Source: CAYQUC01 sp964514215
GTDB taxonomy: Bacteria; Pseudomonadota; Gammaproteobacteria; UBA6429; Thiohalophilaceae
Length of the DNA stretch: 43,271 nt
Direction: 5' to 3'
Assembly (NCBI GenBank): GCA_964514215.1
Contig: CAZEPW010000028.1
Span: 1 to 43,271, forward strand
The position numbers were made by a program, and so were the translations under genes. Shown piece after piece: positions 1 to 8,627 of this stretch. The first letter of the stretch is position 1, and each line of letters opens with the position of its first letter. The notes beneath the pieces are model-generated. The model did not search any database. It was not told the origin of the DNA and saw nothing but the letters and a program-made list of their open reading frames with translations.

Positions 1-343
1 TTTTTAACTGAGACATTTTTGAATATCGAACGATATAATATTCCCAATATATTTACCCAATGCGGATACATGGGTTGCTGAATTTGATGAGATAGTTATC
101 GGGTTTATGGCATTAATAAATAATGAGGTTGGAGCACTTTTTGTTGAGCCTAAATTTCATGGTAATGGTATTGGTTTCGCGTTAATGAATAAGGCTAAAC
201 AAATACACGGAGAGCTTGAGGTTTTTGAAGAAAACAGGATCGGTCGAAAATTTTATTCTCGTTTTGCTTTTAGTGAGCTAAGCAAAATGATACACGAACC
301 AACGGGTAATAATATTTTACGTTTAAAATTTATAAATAATTAA
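1..343 (+). pseudogene. GNAT N-acetyltransferase, truncated by the window edge and apparently frameshifted
   Basis: Frame 2 from about position 23 to 343 encodes a typical GNAT C-terminal half: a YLPNADTWVAE strand, then ALFVEPKFHGNGIG, which is the acetyl-CoA pyrophosphate-binding motif (R/Q-x-x-G-x-G/A type), then the C-terminal FYSRFAF segment. The only ATG in this frame (107) would start in the middle of the fold, so it is not a natural start. Reading upstream, the frame hits TGA at 20-22. In frame 1, positions 1-24 encode FLTETFLN, which resembles the FLTEE stretch that normally precedes this part of the fold. A frame change between about 13 and 30 would join the two. I infer a frameshifted, non-functional gene whose start lies outside the window; a sequencing error is the alternative. 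The substrate cannot be told. Confidence 0.6.
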
Positions 344-470
344 CATCGAAATAGTATTTGCAAACTAAATTTTTTCAACTTAGAAAAAATATTGAATCAA
401 TATTCAGGAGTTTTATATAGAGTTTCTGAAACTAAATGCGACAAAATTACTAATCCAAACTTAGGGATGT

Positions 471-2465
471 TTAAATTTGCTGCTGAACGTTTTCAAGTAA
501 GGCCACAATTTTTTCTGATAGCGCAGCAACTTTAGCATACTCACGTTCAGCTTGTTGCTCTTGTCCCGCTTTTTTTAACTCAATAATTGATTTAATGATG
601 GCATGTAATTCGGTGTGGGGTTTCTCTATTTGTTGCATTTCATCGATATGGCCGTAGTTAGCCAAACCGTCTGCATAATACCATTTTCCTAAAACACAAT
701 GCCGGTGAGATACGGCTTGTTCTAAACTCAAGGCTTCTCGGCCATCGAGAAACCCCCTTAAACGTGTTTTCCATGCTAAGTGTGCCGCGATGGCATTTGG
801 AAAATCAAACGATTGGCTATCTCCAATTTTAAAAACCTGCACAACTTCTTGAATTTTAGACGATAACGCTGCAATATTTTCACCTGCTTGTGCGGTTTTA
901 ATCGAGCTTTCAGTGGTGTCTTGCGCATTTTCATTAATAGAGACAATATTACGATTAATTTCCTCGGCTACTGCTGTTTGTTGCTCCGATGCCGTTGCAA
1001 TTTGAGTGCTCATTTCGCTTATCGATGCGACCATGCTGGTAATATTTTTTAATGATTCGCTTGCTTGAGATGCTTGTTGCACACTTTCTTCGGCAAGTTC
1101 CTTACCTTGAATCATCACTAATCCTGCATCTTTAGCGCCCGTTTGAAAAATTTCAATAATAGACTGAATTTCACGTGTTGAGTCTTGTGTTCGAAGAGCC
1201 AAGGTACGAACTTCATCGGCAACCACAGCAAAGCCTCGACCTTGTTCGCCGGCTCGGGCGGCTTCTATTGCGGCATTGAGGGCTAGTAAATTGGTTTGAT
1301 CGGCAATGCCTCGAATAGTATCTAAAATTGAACCAATGTTTTCACTCTCAACCTCTAAATTATGAATAACATTGGCGGCGCGTTCCACTTCAGTTGATAA
1401 ATTATTAATACTGTTCATCGTTTGCGTCATTATTTGTTGGGTTTTTTCAGCTTCAGTATTCGTGTTATGCGCTGATTCAGCAGCACTTGCAGTATTGCGT
1501 GAAACTTCTAACACGGTATTACTCATTTCATGCATGGCTGTTGCAACTTGTTCAATTTTACTTTGCTGTGACTGCATGCCATTACTGGTTGATTCTGATA
1601 ACCCCGCCATGTTGTTGGTATCATTGGCCATTGTTAGAAAATTTTGTGAAATATTTTTTAAGGTATTTTCTAAAGACTGGAATAATTTATTTAAACCTTG
1701 TGCGGCTTGGCCAATTTCATCTTTATTATTATCGTGTATTCGCGTGGTTAAATCTTTAGTATCACCAGCTTCTCGTAAAGTCGTTGTTAATGTCGACATG
1801 CGTGTGATTAATGTTTTAATTGTAAAAATAATTAACACGGCCATTACAAAAGCAATGGCGGCAATCAAAATGTAACTCGATGCTAAATTATTAACAGACT
1901 GATTGACATTGGTAAATGCAGAATTAAATTCTGTCATGTGCTCGTTGATAAAAACCGATAATAATTTATTGAATGACGAGCTTAAATTATTCAGCTCGGA
2001 TATTAATTTATTACCGGTTTTGGTATCACCGTCAATATACGTTTGAGTCATTTTTTTACTTGCAGCATAATAAATTTGAAATTGAGATTCTAAGTTATTA
2101 AGAGTGTTAATGCTGGCTTGTGATTTAGGGTTATTGTTTTTCTCAAGATCGCGTTTAATTGCTGAGGCATTATCAAGAAAAGCTTGGTAGTTTTTTTCGG
2201 CTTGGTTAAATCCTTGAGTCGAACCATTTTGCGCTCGTGTTGCTGCAATAGTGCTGAGCCATCGTTGTATCTGGATGGCATTTTTTTCCATTGATTGTGC
2301 CAAAATGGCATGTTTCATCTGGTGCTGGTAAAGCGTCTGCATGTCATTTGGTACGTTGATGTTACTCACCAAACCATAGGAAATAACAATAGTAAACAAT
2401 AACAATGGTATACCGAGTATTATCACGAATTTTTTGGTCAATGAATAATGCTGTAAAAATACCAT
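471..2465 (-). CDS. Methyl-accepting chemotaxis protein with C-terminal CZB zinc-binding domain
   Basis: Transmembrane chemoreceptor of 664 residues. TM1 lies at about 12-34 and TM2 at about 197-219. They flank a periplasmic, mostly helical sensing region of about 160 residues. A HAMP linker follows, then the highly conserved signalling hairpin (DQTNLLALNAAIEAARAGEQGRGFAVVADEVR is recognisable around residue 390-420), which contacts CheA/CheW. The last about 100 residues are a chemoreceptor zinc-binding (CZB) domain: HLAWK near residue 560, HRHCVLGKWYY near 590, and EKPHTELH near 625, giving the usual His3-Cys ligand set. In characterised family members CZB domains respond to zinc or to oxidants such as hypochlorous acid, so this receptor may do the same. 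No other chemotaxis genes lie nearby. The gene is divergent from adk. Confidence 0.93.
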   Translation of the reverse strand: MVFLQHYSLTKKFVIILGIPLLLFTIVISYGLVSNINVPNDMQTLYQHQMKHAILAQSMEKNAIQIQRWLSTIAATRAQNGSTQGFNQAEKNYQAFLDNASAIKRDLEKNNNPKSQASINTLNNLESQFQIYYAASKKMTQTYIDGDTKTGNKLISELNNLSSSFNKLLSVFINEHMTEFNSAFTNVNQSVNNLASSYILIAAIAFVMAVLIIFTIKTLITRMSTLTTTLREAGDTKDLTTRIHDNNKDEIGQAAQGLNKLFQSLENTLKNISQNFLTMANDTNNMAGLSESTSNGMQSQQSKIEQVATAMHEMSNTVLEVSRNTASAAESAHNTNTEAEKTQQIMTQTMNSINNLSTEVERAANVIHNLEVESENIGSILDTIRGIADQTNLLALNAAIEAARAGEQGRGFAVVADEVRTLALRTQDSTREIQSIIEIFQTGAKDAGLVMIQGKELAEESVQQASQASESLKNITSMVASISEMSTQIATASEQQTAVAEEINRNIVSINENAQDTTESSIKTAQAGENIAALSSKIQEVVQVFKIGDSQSFDFPNAIAAHLAWKTRLRGFLDGREALSLEQAVSHRHCVLGKWYYADGLANYGHIDEMQQIEKPHTELHAIIKSIIELKKAGQEQQAEREYAKVAALSEKIVALLENVQQQI

Positions 2466-2773
2466 ACCGGCACCTATTTCGAGTCATCGTATAGAGTGTA
2501 TTTCATCTATTTGTAGCGGCATAAAAGCGGTTTATCTTTAATGATATTGATAACATTAATTTATGTAGTGATAAAATTAAACAGGTATGGTTCCGTTGTA
2601 TATTGGCCTAATTAGCTCATAGCAAACCTTGTTTTCTGATAAGGTTTCTAAATCCTGTAAGTTGCTGATTTGAATTTGTTACTTACAAACAAGAGTAATA
2701 ACAATTTTTATTAATCGATTTTTAGCTATTCTCAACGTAATGGCTGATAAATCACTAACCAGAGAGATACGAC
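2466..2773. other. Divergent intergenic space between the chemoreceptor and adk
   Basis: This 308-base, AT-rich space must hold the promoters of the minus-strand chemoreceptor and plus-strand adk. I see no RNA gene, no long inverted repeat and no convincing operator. Open reading frames that enter it from adk's complementary strand have no recognisable protein features. Confidence 0.5.
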
Positions 2774-3418
2774 ATGAAGCTGATTTTATTAGGAGCGCCT
2801 GGCGCAGGTAAGGGCACAGTTGCAAAAATTTTAACAAAAACCACCGGTGCGGTTCAAATTTCAACTGGCGATATTTTACGTGGCGCAGTTGCTGCCGGAA
2901 GTGAGCTTGGTAAAAAAGCACAAGACTTTATGACTCGTGGTGATTTAGTTCCTGATGATTTGATTATGGATATAATGGAAGCACGTTTACAAGAGCCCGA
3001 TTGTGAAAAAGGTTTTTTATTAGATGGTTTTCCTCGAACGATTCCACAAGCCAATTCATTAAAAGTGTTATTAGATAAAATCGGCGTCACGCTCGATAAG
3101 GCCGTCAATATTGATGTGCCGCGTGATGTTATTTTAGATCGTTTAACAACTCGACGTACTTGTAATAATTCTGATTGCCAAGAAATTTATAATGTTAAAA
3201 GTAATCCTCCTAAAGAAGAAGGCAAGTGTGATAAATGCGGTAGTCCGGTTATTCAACGCGATGATGAAACTGAAGAAGCAATTAATCATCGTTTAGAAAC
3301 GTATAATGAAAAGACTTCGCCATTAATTGGTTTTTATGAAAACGAAGGTATTTGTTTAACAGTTACTGCTACATCCAGCGATGATGTGATCAATGCCATT
3401 AACTCCAGTGTGCATTAA
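2774..3418 (+). CDS. adk: Adenylate kinase, zinc-lid type
   Basis: Cytoplasmic enzyme that interconverts ATP + AMP and 2 ADP. The 214-residue length is normal for the long-lid form. The P-loop is GAPGAGKGT (residues 7-15). The AMP-binding region includes STGDILR and the GFPRT motif. The LID domain carries Cys130-x4-Cys135 and Cys152-x2-Cys155, a four-cysteine structural zinc site. Many gammaproteobacterial Adks, E. coli included, lack this site and use a hydrogen-bond network instead. The start is supported by a purine-rich AGAGAGA stretch just upstream. A strong hairpin terminator follows the stop codon by about 16 bases, so adk is probably transcribed alone. Confidence 0.97.
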   Translation: MKLILLGAPGAGKGTVAKILTKTTGAVQISTGDILRGAVAAGSELGKKAQDFMTRGDLVPDDLIMDIMEARLQEPDCEKGFLLDGFPRTIPQANSLKVLLDKIGVTLDKAVNIDVPRDVILDRLTTRRTCNNSDCQEIYNVKSNPPKEEGKCDKCGSPVIQRDDETEEAINHRLETYNEKTSPLIGFYENEGICLTVTATSSDDVINAINSSVH

Positions 3419-3434
3419 TATTTAAATCCATATT

Positions 3435-3464
3435 ACACCGGCAATATTTTAGCCGGTGTGTTTT
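3435..3464 (+). terminator. Rho-independent terminator of adk
   Basis: Perfect 8-bp stem ACACCGGC (3435-3442) / GCCGGTGT (3452-3459) with a 9-base loop, followed by GTTTT on the plus strand. The reverse direction lacks a T tract after the stem, so it serves adk rather than the convergent small gene. Confidence 0.85.
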
Positions 3465-3467
3465 AAA

Positions 3468-3632
3468 TTAAAAATCAAATTCTCCAATACTCTGTTTTAA
3501 TTCTTTATCTTCAAAATAATCTTCGATTTTTTTACGTGCTTTGAACTGCTTTTGCTTTGCAGATTCTTGTTGGGTATTTTTGTGGTTAGCTTTTATTTCT
3601 TCACTATTTAAAATTATCTTTTTTGAATTCAT
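3468..3632 (-). CDS. Small PA3496-like protein (54 aa)
   Basis: A 54-codon frame runs from ATG at 3632 to TAA at 3468, converging on the adk terminator. The protein begins MNSKKIILNSEE and ends with ARKKIEDYFEDKELKQSIGEFDF. That acidic/basic C-terminal block (RRKIEDYxEExxL) resembles the small conserved gammaproteobacterial PA3496-type family, which databases label as putative envelope-integrity proteins. The function is not established. No signal peptide or membrane segment is visible, and the protein looks like a charged, mainly helical cytoplasmic peptide. The family match is from memory of the motif, so the assignment is moderate. The gene is short enough to be missed by length-filtered gene calling. 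Confidence 0.65.
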   Translation of the reverse strand: MNSKKIILNSEEIKANHKNTQQESAKQKQFKARKKIEDYFEDKELKQSIGEFDF

Positions 3633-4006
3633 AATAATAGATACCTGCTTATTTGTAATAGTAATTATTTTTACAGAATTACGTATCTTAATTTATAATC
3701 CCTAGTATTTTTATACGACATTTTGAGAAAAATTCAATGAGGATTAGTGGCTCATTGAGCATAAATACGATGTTAAATCGTAATTTGCTTGATTTTTGGT
3801 GATGCTATTTTTATTGCAAAATACTACAGTATAGTTTAATAATTCAACTGTGACCGTAATTGAAAAAAATTAGATTATTTTTAGAGAAATTCTAAATTAA
3901 GTTAAAAATTACTAACCATTGAATTGGTTTCTATTTTATCCAATACCCAGTACCATATCGGACTTAGAAAACCGCATTATAAAAAAGAATAAATTTTCTA
4001 CTTAAT
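3633..4006. other. AT-rich intergenic space, promoters only
   Basis: About 370 bases between two divergent genes (the 54-aa gene and the 184-aa protein). It is very AT-rich. I found no coding frame with family features, no RNA gene and no convincing inverted repeat. Confidence 0.5.
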
Positions 4007-4561
4007 ATGAAGCAAAGCAAAAGAATAATAATATATCTCAGCATATCGATAGTATTGATAATTATGTTGTCTTTATTTTATTATTCAATGCATGCAAAAA
4101 TATTGGAATATTTTTTTGAGAATGATCAAAAAATCCTCGAACAATCAACTTCCGCTTCTGGTGATCAAGCCAAAATTATGATCGACTTGGCTAATAAACA
4201 GATGGCAAAACAACAAGCCGACACTGAGGTTCGTGAAGATGAGCAGGCAAGTACGTCAATCTTTAAAGAATTAAGCGGTAATAAGGCGACTGTTAAAGTC
4301 GTTCCTGATAAAACCGATGAAATTTCAAGCGCAGCAACTACTTCGAATAAAGAACCCAATAAACATAACCGCGTTCAAAATGGTTTTGTCGTCGTTGATT
4401 GTGAAACCGGTGGTGTTGTTGCCTGTCCGCATGGTGACGTTTTATCGGGTACGAGTCCGATGTTTTATAAAGATGAAAAATCAGCATTTTTAGTGGGGCG
4501 TTGCGCTGATTTGAGTATTGATGTTAAAACGTTTTGCCCTGAAGCAACCACGACACCTTAA
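4007..4561 (+). CDS. Membrane-anchored protein of unknown function, Cys-containing C-terminal domain
   Basis: 184 residues, family not recognised. Residues 7-27 form one hydrophobic segment after a basic KQSKR start, so the protein is probably a single-pass inner-membrane protein with its bulk in the periplasm, or has an uncleaved signal anchor. A polar, Ala/Lys/Glu-rich linker (about 50-120) leads to a compact C-terminal region with four cysteines (VVDCETGGVVACPHG, VGRCADLS, KTFCPEA), spaced to form two disulphides. It stands alone, with 370 bases upstream and 425 downstream. No clear Shine-Dalgarno sequence is visible before the ATG. What it binds cannot be inferred. Confidence 0.7.
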   Translation: MKQSKRIIIYLSISIVLIIMLSLFYYSMHAKILEYFFENDQKILEQSTSASGDQAKIMIDLANKQMAKQQADTEVREDEQASTSIFKELSGNKATVKVVPDKTDEISSAATTSNKEPNKHNRVQNGFVVVDCETGGVVACPHGDVLSGTSPMFYKDEKSAFLVGRCADLSIDVKTFCPEATTTP

Positions 4562-4601
4562 ATGTTAAGTTTTGTTAAACATATTAAAGACTGCAAACCT
4601 T

Positions 4602-4671
4602 AAGTTACTTTTTATTTAATGTTACTTTAAGTTTTCTTACACCGGAAATGTAAAGTAACTTGCTCCAGTTA
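4602..4671. repeat. Inverted repeat downstream of the 184-aa gene
   Basis: Arms AAGTTACTTT (4602-4611) and AAAGTAACTT (4662-4671) are perfect 10-bp complements separated by 50 bases. A further GTTACTTTAAG copy inside the spacer (4621-4631) could pair alternatively. No T tract follows, so this is not a standard terminator. Confidence 0.6.
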
Positions 4672-4841
4672 AAAATATTGTCGAGCTGACGGTTAATTTG
4701 AAACTCCGATTTTAAAAAGCCTTTAACTTGATACTAACTTGCGGTTTGTAATAATCGAAAACTTCCTAACAGCCAGTATTTTTGCCGGTATTAAATAAAT
4801 GTTAGGCGAATTTACTGACAAGAATTCAGTTTATCCATTTA

Positions 4842-4980
4842 ATACCACTTTGGATTATATTTGTTTTAATAAAGTAAAAATAAACAGATAAACGTCTAAA
4901 AATATCCACTTATGTCCAATATTAATAATTCATTTAATATCAGGGTTGAATATAATCCATTTTAAGCAAAAGTGGGATAT
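4842..4980. repeat. Long interrupted inverted repeat upstream of the ttcA 3' end
   Basis: TGGATTATATT (4851-4861) is the exact complement of AATATAATCCA (4949-4959). Outside these arms, ATACCACTTT (4842-4851) imperfectly pairs with AAAAGTGGGATAT (4968-4980), giving two stacked stems. It lies between the stop of the 184-aa gene and the convergent stop of ttcA. It could act as a transcription barrier or be the remnant of a small mobile repeat. Confidence 0.55.
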
Positions 4981-4986
4981 AAGCTG

Positions 4987-5763
4987 CTATTGAGCAGAAG
5001 TCTTAGCGATTAGTGGGCGCATTGTTGTTAATAACGTCTTAAAAAGCTGTTTATTTTGTAGTTCTTCTGCTGCAAGCAATTCTTTCATGTGTTGGCGTTG
5101 CGTGGGTTTTTCAAAACACGCAGGGCAATTATCAAAAATGACGGGCAGTTTTGCATCAACTGAAAAGTCGTGAGTTTGTCTTTCGCGGGCATAAACCAAT
5201 GGTCGTATAATACGTATATCACCCTCTTTATTGGTGTAATTTGCTTTCATCGTGCGCAGTTGCCCGCCATGAAATGCCGACATTAAAAAGCTTTCGGCCA
5301 AGTCGTCTAAATGTTGTGCTAGCGCTAGCACATTATAATTTTCAGTTCGCGCAATTCGATACATAATGCCACGTTTAATGCGCGAGCAAAAAGAGCAAAA
5401 CGAATCACCAATCATTTTGCTTTTTGCTTCTTCCATAATGGGTTGCTGCTCGTAAAAATAAGGCAGCTTTAAACTGGCGACATATTTTTTTAAAGCCGAT
5501 GGATCAAAATCGTCCACCTCTGGATCCACCGTAATCACGCCAAGTTCAAAATTCACTGGGGCATGGCGCTGTAAGTGAATTAAAATATGCAGTAATGCTA
5601 GTGAGTCCTTACCACCGGACAAGCCGAGTAAAATGCGATCGCCTTCGTTAATCATATCAAAATCCGCAATGGCACGACCAACCGGACGCAGCAATGCTTT
5701 CGGTGGTTTCACGGCATATTCAGAAGCGGGTAAAAGAGCGTTTTTTATCGGTTCGGAGTTCAT
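4987..5763 (-). CDS. ttcA: tRNA 2-thiocytidine biosynthesis protein TtcA
   Basis: ATP-dependent tRNA thiolase that makes 2-thiocytidine at position 32 of certain tRNAs. At 258 residues it is slightly shorter than the E. coli protein. The PP-loop SGGKDS at 49-54 activates the cytidine by adenylation. The CxxC pair Cys123/Cys126 (SFCSFCSRIKRG) belongs to the iron-sulfur cluster/sulfur transfer site. A second pair, Cys213/Cys216 (NCPACFEKP), is also typical of the family, as is LAQHLDDLAES at 148-158, where the more common sequence is GHHxDD. The gene lies 54 bases downstream of the antiporter gene on the same strand and may be co-transcribed. Confidence 0.93.
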   Translation of the reverse strand: MNSEPIKNALLPASEYAVKPPKALLRPVGRAIADFDMINEGDRILLGLSGGKDSLALLHILIHLQRHAPVNFELGVITVDPEVDDFDPSALKKYVASLKLPYFYEQQPIMEEAKSKMIGDSFCSFCSRIKRGIMYRIARTENYNVLALAQHLDDLAESFLMSAFHGGQLRTMKANYTNKEGDIRIIRPLVYARERQTHDFSVDAKLPVIFDNCPACFEKPTQRQHMKELLAAEELQNKQLFKTLLTTMRPLIAKTSAQ

Positions 5764-5817
5764 AGGGTGATTTTACGCGATTTGGATTTACTGTACTAAT
5801 AAAATACAGCAAAGATT

Positions 5818-7011
5818 TTAATCTTTGCGAAAACAAACAGTTAGCCATAATAATAGTGCAATCAGAAAAAAACTAACTTGCGCTACAACATAACTGGTTA
5901 AACTAAAAGCAATAACGGGCACAATAATAGCCGTCACCAAAGTCGCCAATGCGGATTGTACAAAACCTTGCACTGCAGAAGCCGAGCCACGATTGTGAGG
6001 AAAACAATTTAAGGCCAATACAGTAATGGCTGGCATGTGCATTGCGACACCAACGGCATACAAGGTTAATGGTGCCACCACTGAAAATGGGCTGATCTCG
6101 AATAAATAAAGCTGTGCTATATTAAATAGGCTCGCAATCGCCATGATCACAAACGCTATCGAAACAATGCTTTTTGCACTTAGATAATGCGATAGTTTTC
6201 CTGAAATAAACGATCCCAATACAATGCCGCTGGTCATCGGTACAAACAAATAAGAAAAATTATTACTCTGTAGATTTAGTATGTCAAAAATAATGGCGGG
6301 GGAGCCGGAGATATATAAAAACATTCCAGCAAAGCTAGTACCCAACGTAAATATGGTGATTTGAAAACGTTGGTTTTTTAAAGTGAGGCAATACACCCGT
6401 AATACTGAAATTGGATGAAATGATGTTTTGTCTTTATCGTTTAATGTTTCCGGTAAAATTCGATAACTCATCAATAGGATGACGACACCATAAGCAACTA
6501 AAAAATAAAATACACTTTTCCAGCCGAAACTATCATGCAAGTAACCACCAATGATGGGGGCTATAGCCGGTGCGATGGCAAACACCATCATCACATAGGC
6601 CATCACTCGGTGTGCTTGCTCACTGTCAAAGGCATCACGCACAATTGCGCGACCAATAACCATGCCACCACTTGCAGCAACTCCCTGCAACATCCTAAAA
6701 AATAAAAAACCACTAAACTCAGGGCTATACAAACAGCCAATTGATGCAATTATATATAATATTAAGGTGCCATAAATAACAATTTTTCGTCCAATGCTAT
6801 CGGACAATGCGCCCCATAATAAGGTTGAAACCCCCGCTGCAATTAAATAAATCGCGATGCTTTGAGACATCATTAAACGATTAACCTGATAATAAGCCTC
6901 AATGGTCGGAAATGCAGGCAGGTAAGTATCAATGGTAAACGGACCCACCATTGTTAGTAATGCGAGAGTGATGATTAACCAGACTGGCTTTGTTATTTTA
7001 GTGGATTTCAT
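5818..7011 (-). CDS. Bcr/CflA-family multidrug efflux transporter (MFS)
   Basis: A 397-residue major facilitator protein with twelve hydrophobic segments. It is predicted to export drugs or other small molecules across the inner membrane in exchange for protons. Family signs are the N-terminal FTIDTYLPAFPTIEAYY (the acidic residue in TM1 typical of Bcr/CflA), the loop 2-3 motif A LWGALSDSIGRKIV, and the motif GGMVIGRAIVRDAF after TM4. The substrate is unknown; bicyclomycin, sulfonamides and dipeptides are handled by relatives. It is the first gene of a possible two-gene unit with ttcA and is divergent from the SPFH gene. Confidence 0.9.
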   Translation of the reverse strand: MKSTKITKPVWLIITLALLTMVGPFTIDTYLPAFPTIEAYYQVNRLMMSQSIAIYLIAAGVSTLLWGALSDSIGRKIVIYGTLILYIIASIGCLYSPEFSGFLFFRMLQGVAASGGMVIGRAIVRDAFDSEQAHRVMAYVMMVFAIAPAIAPIIGGYLHDSFGWKSVFYFLVAYGVVILLMSYRILPETLNDKDKTSFHPISVLRVYCLTLKNQRFQITIFTLGTSFAGMFLYISGSPAIIFDILNLQSNNFSYLFVPMTSGIVLGSFISGKLSHYLSAKSIVSIAFVIMAIASLFNIAQLYLFEISPFSVVAPLTLYAVGVAMHMPAITVLALNCFPHNRGSASAVQGFVQSALATLVTAIIVPVIAFSLTSYVVAQVSFFLIALLLWLTVCFRKD

Positions 7012-7103
7012 ATTTTATGTGATTTTACAATAAATTGAGGTTATTTAATTAATTTATAAGGTTCTTATAGATAGTAAGCACTTACTTTGAGTTTGATTGA
7101 TGC

Positions 7104-7131
7104 TTGCAATCTAACAGATTAACCATATAGT
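7104..7131 (+). promoter_or_regulatory. Candidate sigma-70 promoter of the qmcA-nfeD unit
   Basis: TTGCAA (7104-7109), a 16-base spacer, then TATAGT (7126-7131), 42 bases before the qmcA start. The -10 matches consensus at five of six positions and the -35 at four of six. The AGAGG ribosome-binding site sits at 7163-7167, six bases before the ATG. Confidence 0.5.
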
Positions 7132-7173
7132 GGTAGGTATAAATAAGCAGTTTAATAATAATAGAGGTGTATT

Positions 7174-8160
7174 ATGCTAGGATTTTCTGTTTCAGAAATT
7201 TTCGTATTAATTTTTGTTCTATTTGTCATTATATTAACTTTCAAAGGTGTGTTATCCGTTGCTCAGGGAACGGAGTATACCATTGAGCGCTTTGGTAAAT
7301 ACACTCACACTTTGGATCCCGGTTTGCATTTTATTATCCCGGTTGTTGACAAGATAGGTGCAAAGTTAAACATGATGGAACGTGTTATGGATGTGCCATC
7401 ACAAGAAGTGATCACCAAAGATAATGCCATGGTGCGAGTTGATGGTGTGGTTTTTTATCAGGTGCTTGATGCTGCAAAAGCAGCCTATGAAGTTAATCAA
7501 TTAGAGCGCGCGATATTAAATCTAACCATGACAAACATTCGGACAGTGATGGGCTCGATGGATTTAGATGAACTGTTATCTCAGCGCGATACTATTAATG
7601 CACAATTATTAAATGTAGTTGATGATGCCACCACACCGTGGGGTGTCAAAGTAACGCGTATCGAAATTAAAGACATTACACCACCACGCGATTTAGTCGA
7701 ATCGATGGCGCGTCAAATGAAAGCCGAGCGAGATAAACGTGCTTCGATATTAGAAGCCGAAGGCGACAAACGCGCGGCGATTTTAAAAGCGGAAGGCAGT
7801 CGAGCGGCTGATATTTTAGCTGCCGAAGGTGAAAAGCAAGCCGTGATTTTAGACGCCGAAGCACAAAAAGAAGCGGCATTTCGTGAGGCTGAAGCTCGCG
7901 AACGATCAGCCGAAGCAGAAGCTAAAGCAACCACGATGGTGTCACAAGCAATTGATTCGGGTAATGTTAATGCGATTAACTATTTTGTGGCGCTTCGCTA
8001 TACCGAAGCATTAGAAAAAATTGCCAGCGCACCAAATGAAAAATTAGTATTAATGCCATTAGAAGCCAGTGGTGTTATTGGAGCCATTGGTGGCATTGCC
8101 GAGCTTGCAAAATCGGTGGTGGATAAAAATGCCACGGGCTCTAATGGGAGTGGTAGTTAA
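7174..8160 (+). CDS. qmcA: SPFH/stomatin-like membrane protein QmcA
   Basis: 328 residues. One N-terminal membrane segment (about 7-27) is followed by an SPFH/PHB domain (about 30-190: AQGTEYTIERFGKY, LDPGLHFIIPVVD, TKDNAMVRVDGVVFYQV). A long charged coiled coil (about 190-255) is built from repeated (A/S)xILxAEG units, then a hydrophobic C-terminal tail. Such proteins oligomerise into cage-like membrane microdomain scaffolds. In E. coli QmcA interacts functionally with membrane proteases. The downstream gene overlaps the stop by one base (TAATG) and encodes the NfeD-type partner found beside SPFH proteins in many bacteria, so translation is probably coupled. The start has a good AGAGG site. 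Confidence 0.93.
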   Translation: MLGFSVSEIFVLIFVLFVIILTFKGVLSVAQGTEYTIERFGKYTHTLDPGLHFIIPVVDKIGAKLNMMERVMDVPSQEVITKDNAMVRVDGVVFYQVLDAAKAAYEVNQLERAILNLTMTNIRTVMGSMDLDELLSQRDTINAQLLNVVDDATTPWGVKVTRIEIKDITPPRDLVESMARQMKAERDKRASILEAEGDKRAAILKAEGSRAADILAAEGEKQAVILDAEAQKEAAFREAEARERSAEAEAKATTMVSQAIDSGNVNAINYFVALRYTEALEKIASAPNEKLVLMPLEASGVIGAIGGIAELAKSVVDKNATGSNGSGS

Positions 8161-8600
8161 TGAGTCTTGAAACACTGGTCTATTGGCATTGGTGGATTCT
8201 TGGCGTGGCGTTAATCATTCTCGAGATTTTTGCACCCGGTGCAATTTTTATGTGGATGGGAATTGCGGCTGGTATCGTTGGTTTTATATTAATGTTATTC
8301 CCTGACATCAGTTGGCAAGTGCAATTTTTTATATTTTCATTATTATCGGTAGCAAGTATTGTCGTGTGGTATTTTTACTTAAAGAAAAATCCGACTAAAA
8401 CCGAACAACCAACATTAAATAAACGTGGTCATCAATACGTTGGACGAACTTTTACTTTAGAGGAAGCGATTGTTAATAATATTGGTAAAATAAAAGTAGA
8501 TGATTCCACTTGGAAAATTGAAGGTGAAAACTGCGAAGTTGGAGCTCAAATTAAAGTTACCGATGTTGATGGTGTTGTTTTGAAGGTTGAAAAACAATAG
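8160..8600 (+). CDS. NfeD family membrane protein (YbbJ-like)
   Basis: 146 residues: three to four N-terminal membrane helices (about 10-85), then a soluble C-terminal OB-fold (about 90-145: LNKRGHQYVGRTFTLEEAIVNNIGKIKVDDSTWKIEG...GAQIKVTDVDGVVLKVEK). This is the short NfeD1b-type architecture, without the ClpP-class protease domain of long NfeD proteins. It partners with the SPFH protein encoded immediately upstream, and the two frames overlap by one base. The role is presumed to be regulation or anchoring of the SPFH assembly. The gene is followed by a dispersed palindromic repeat rather than a classical terminator. Confidence 0.92.
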   Translation: MSLETLVYWHWWILGVALIILEIFAPGAIFMWMGIAAGIVGFILMLFPDISWQVQFFIFSLLSVASIVVWYFYLKKNPTKTEQPTLNKRGHQYVGRTFTLEEAIVNNIGKIKVDDSTWKIEGENCEVGAQIKVTDVDGVVLKVEKQ

Positions 8601-8627
8601 CATAAATAGTTAAACGTAGCTCCGCCT

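Noticed and set aside
1372..1875. 167-codon open frame on the plus strand antisense to the chemoreceptor
   Set aside because: It lies wholly inside the chemoreceptor's conserved signalling domain, has a Cys/Leu/Val-rich composition produced by the complementary strand, and no ribosome-binding site or family features.
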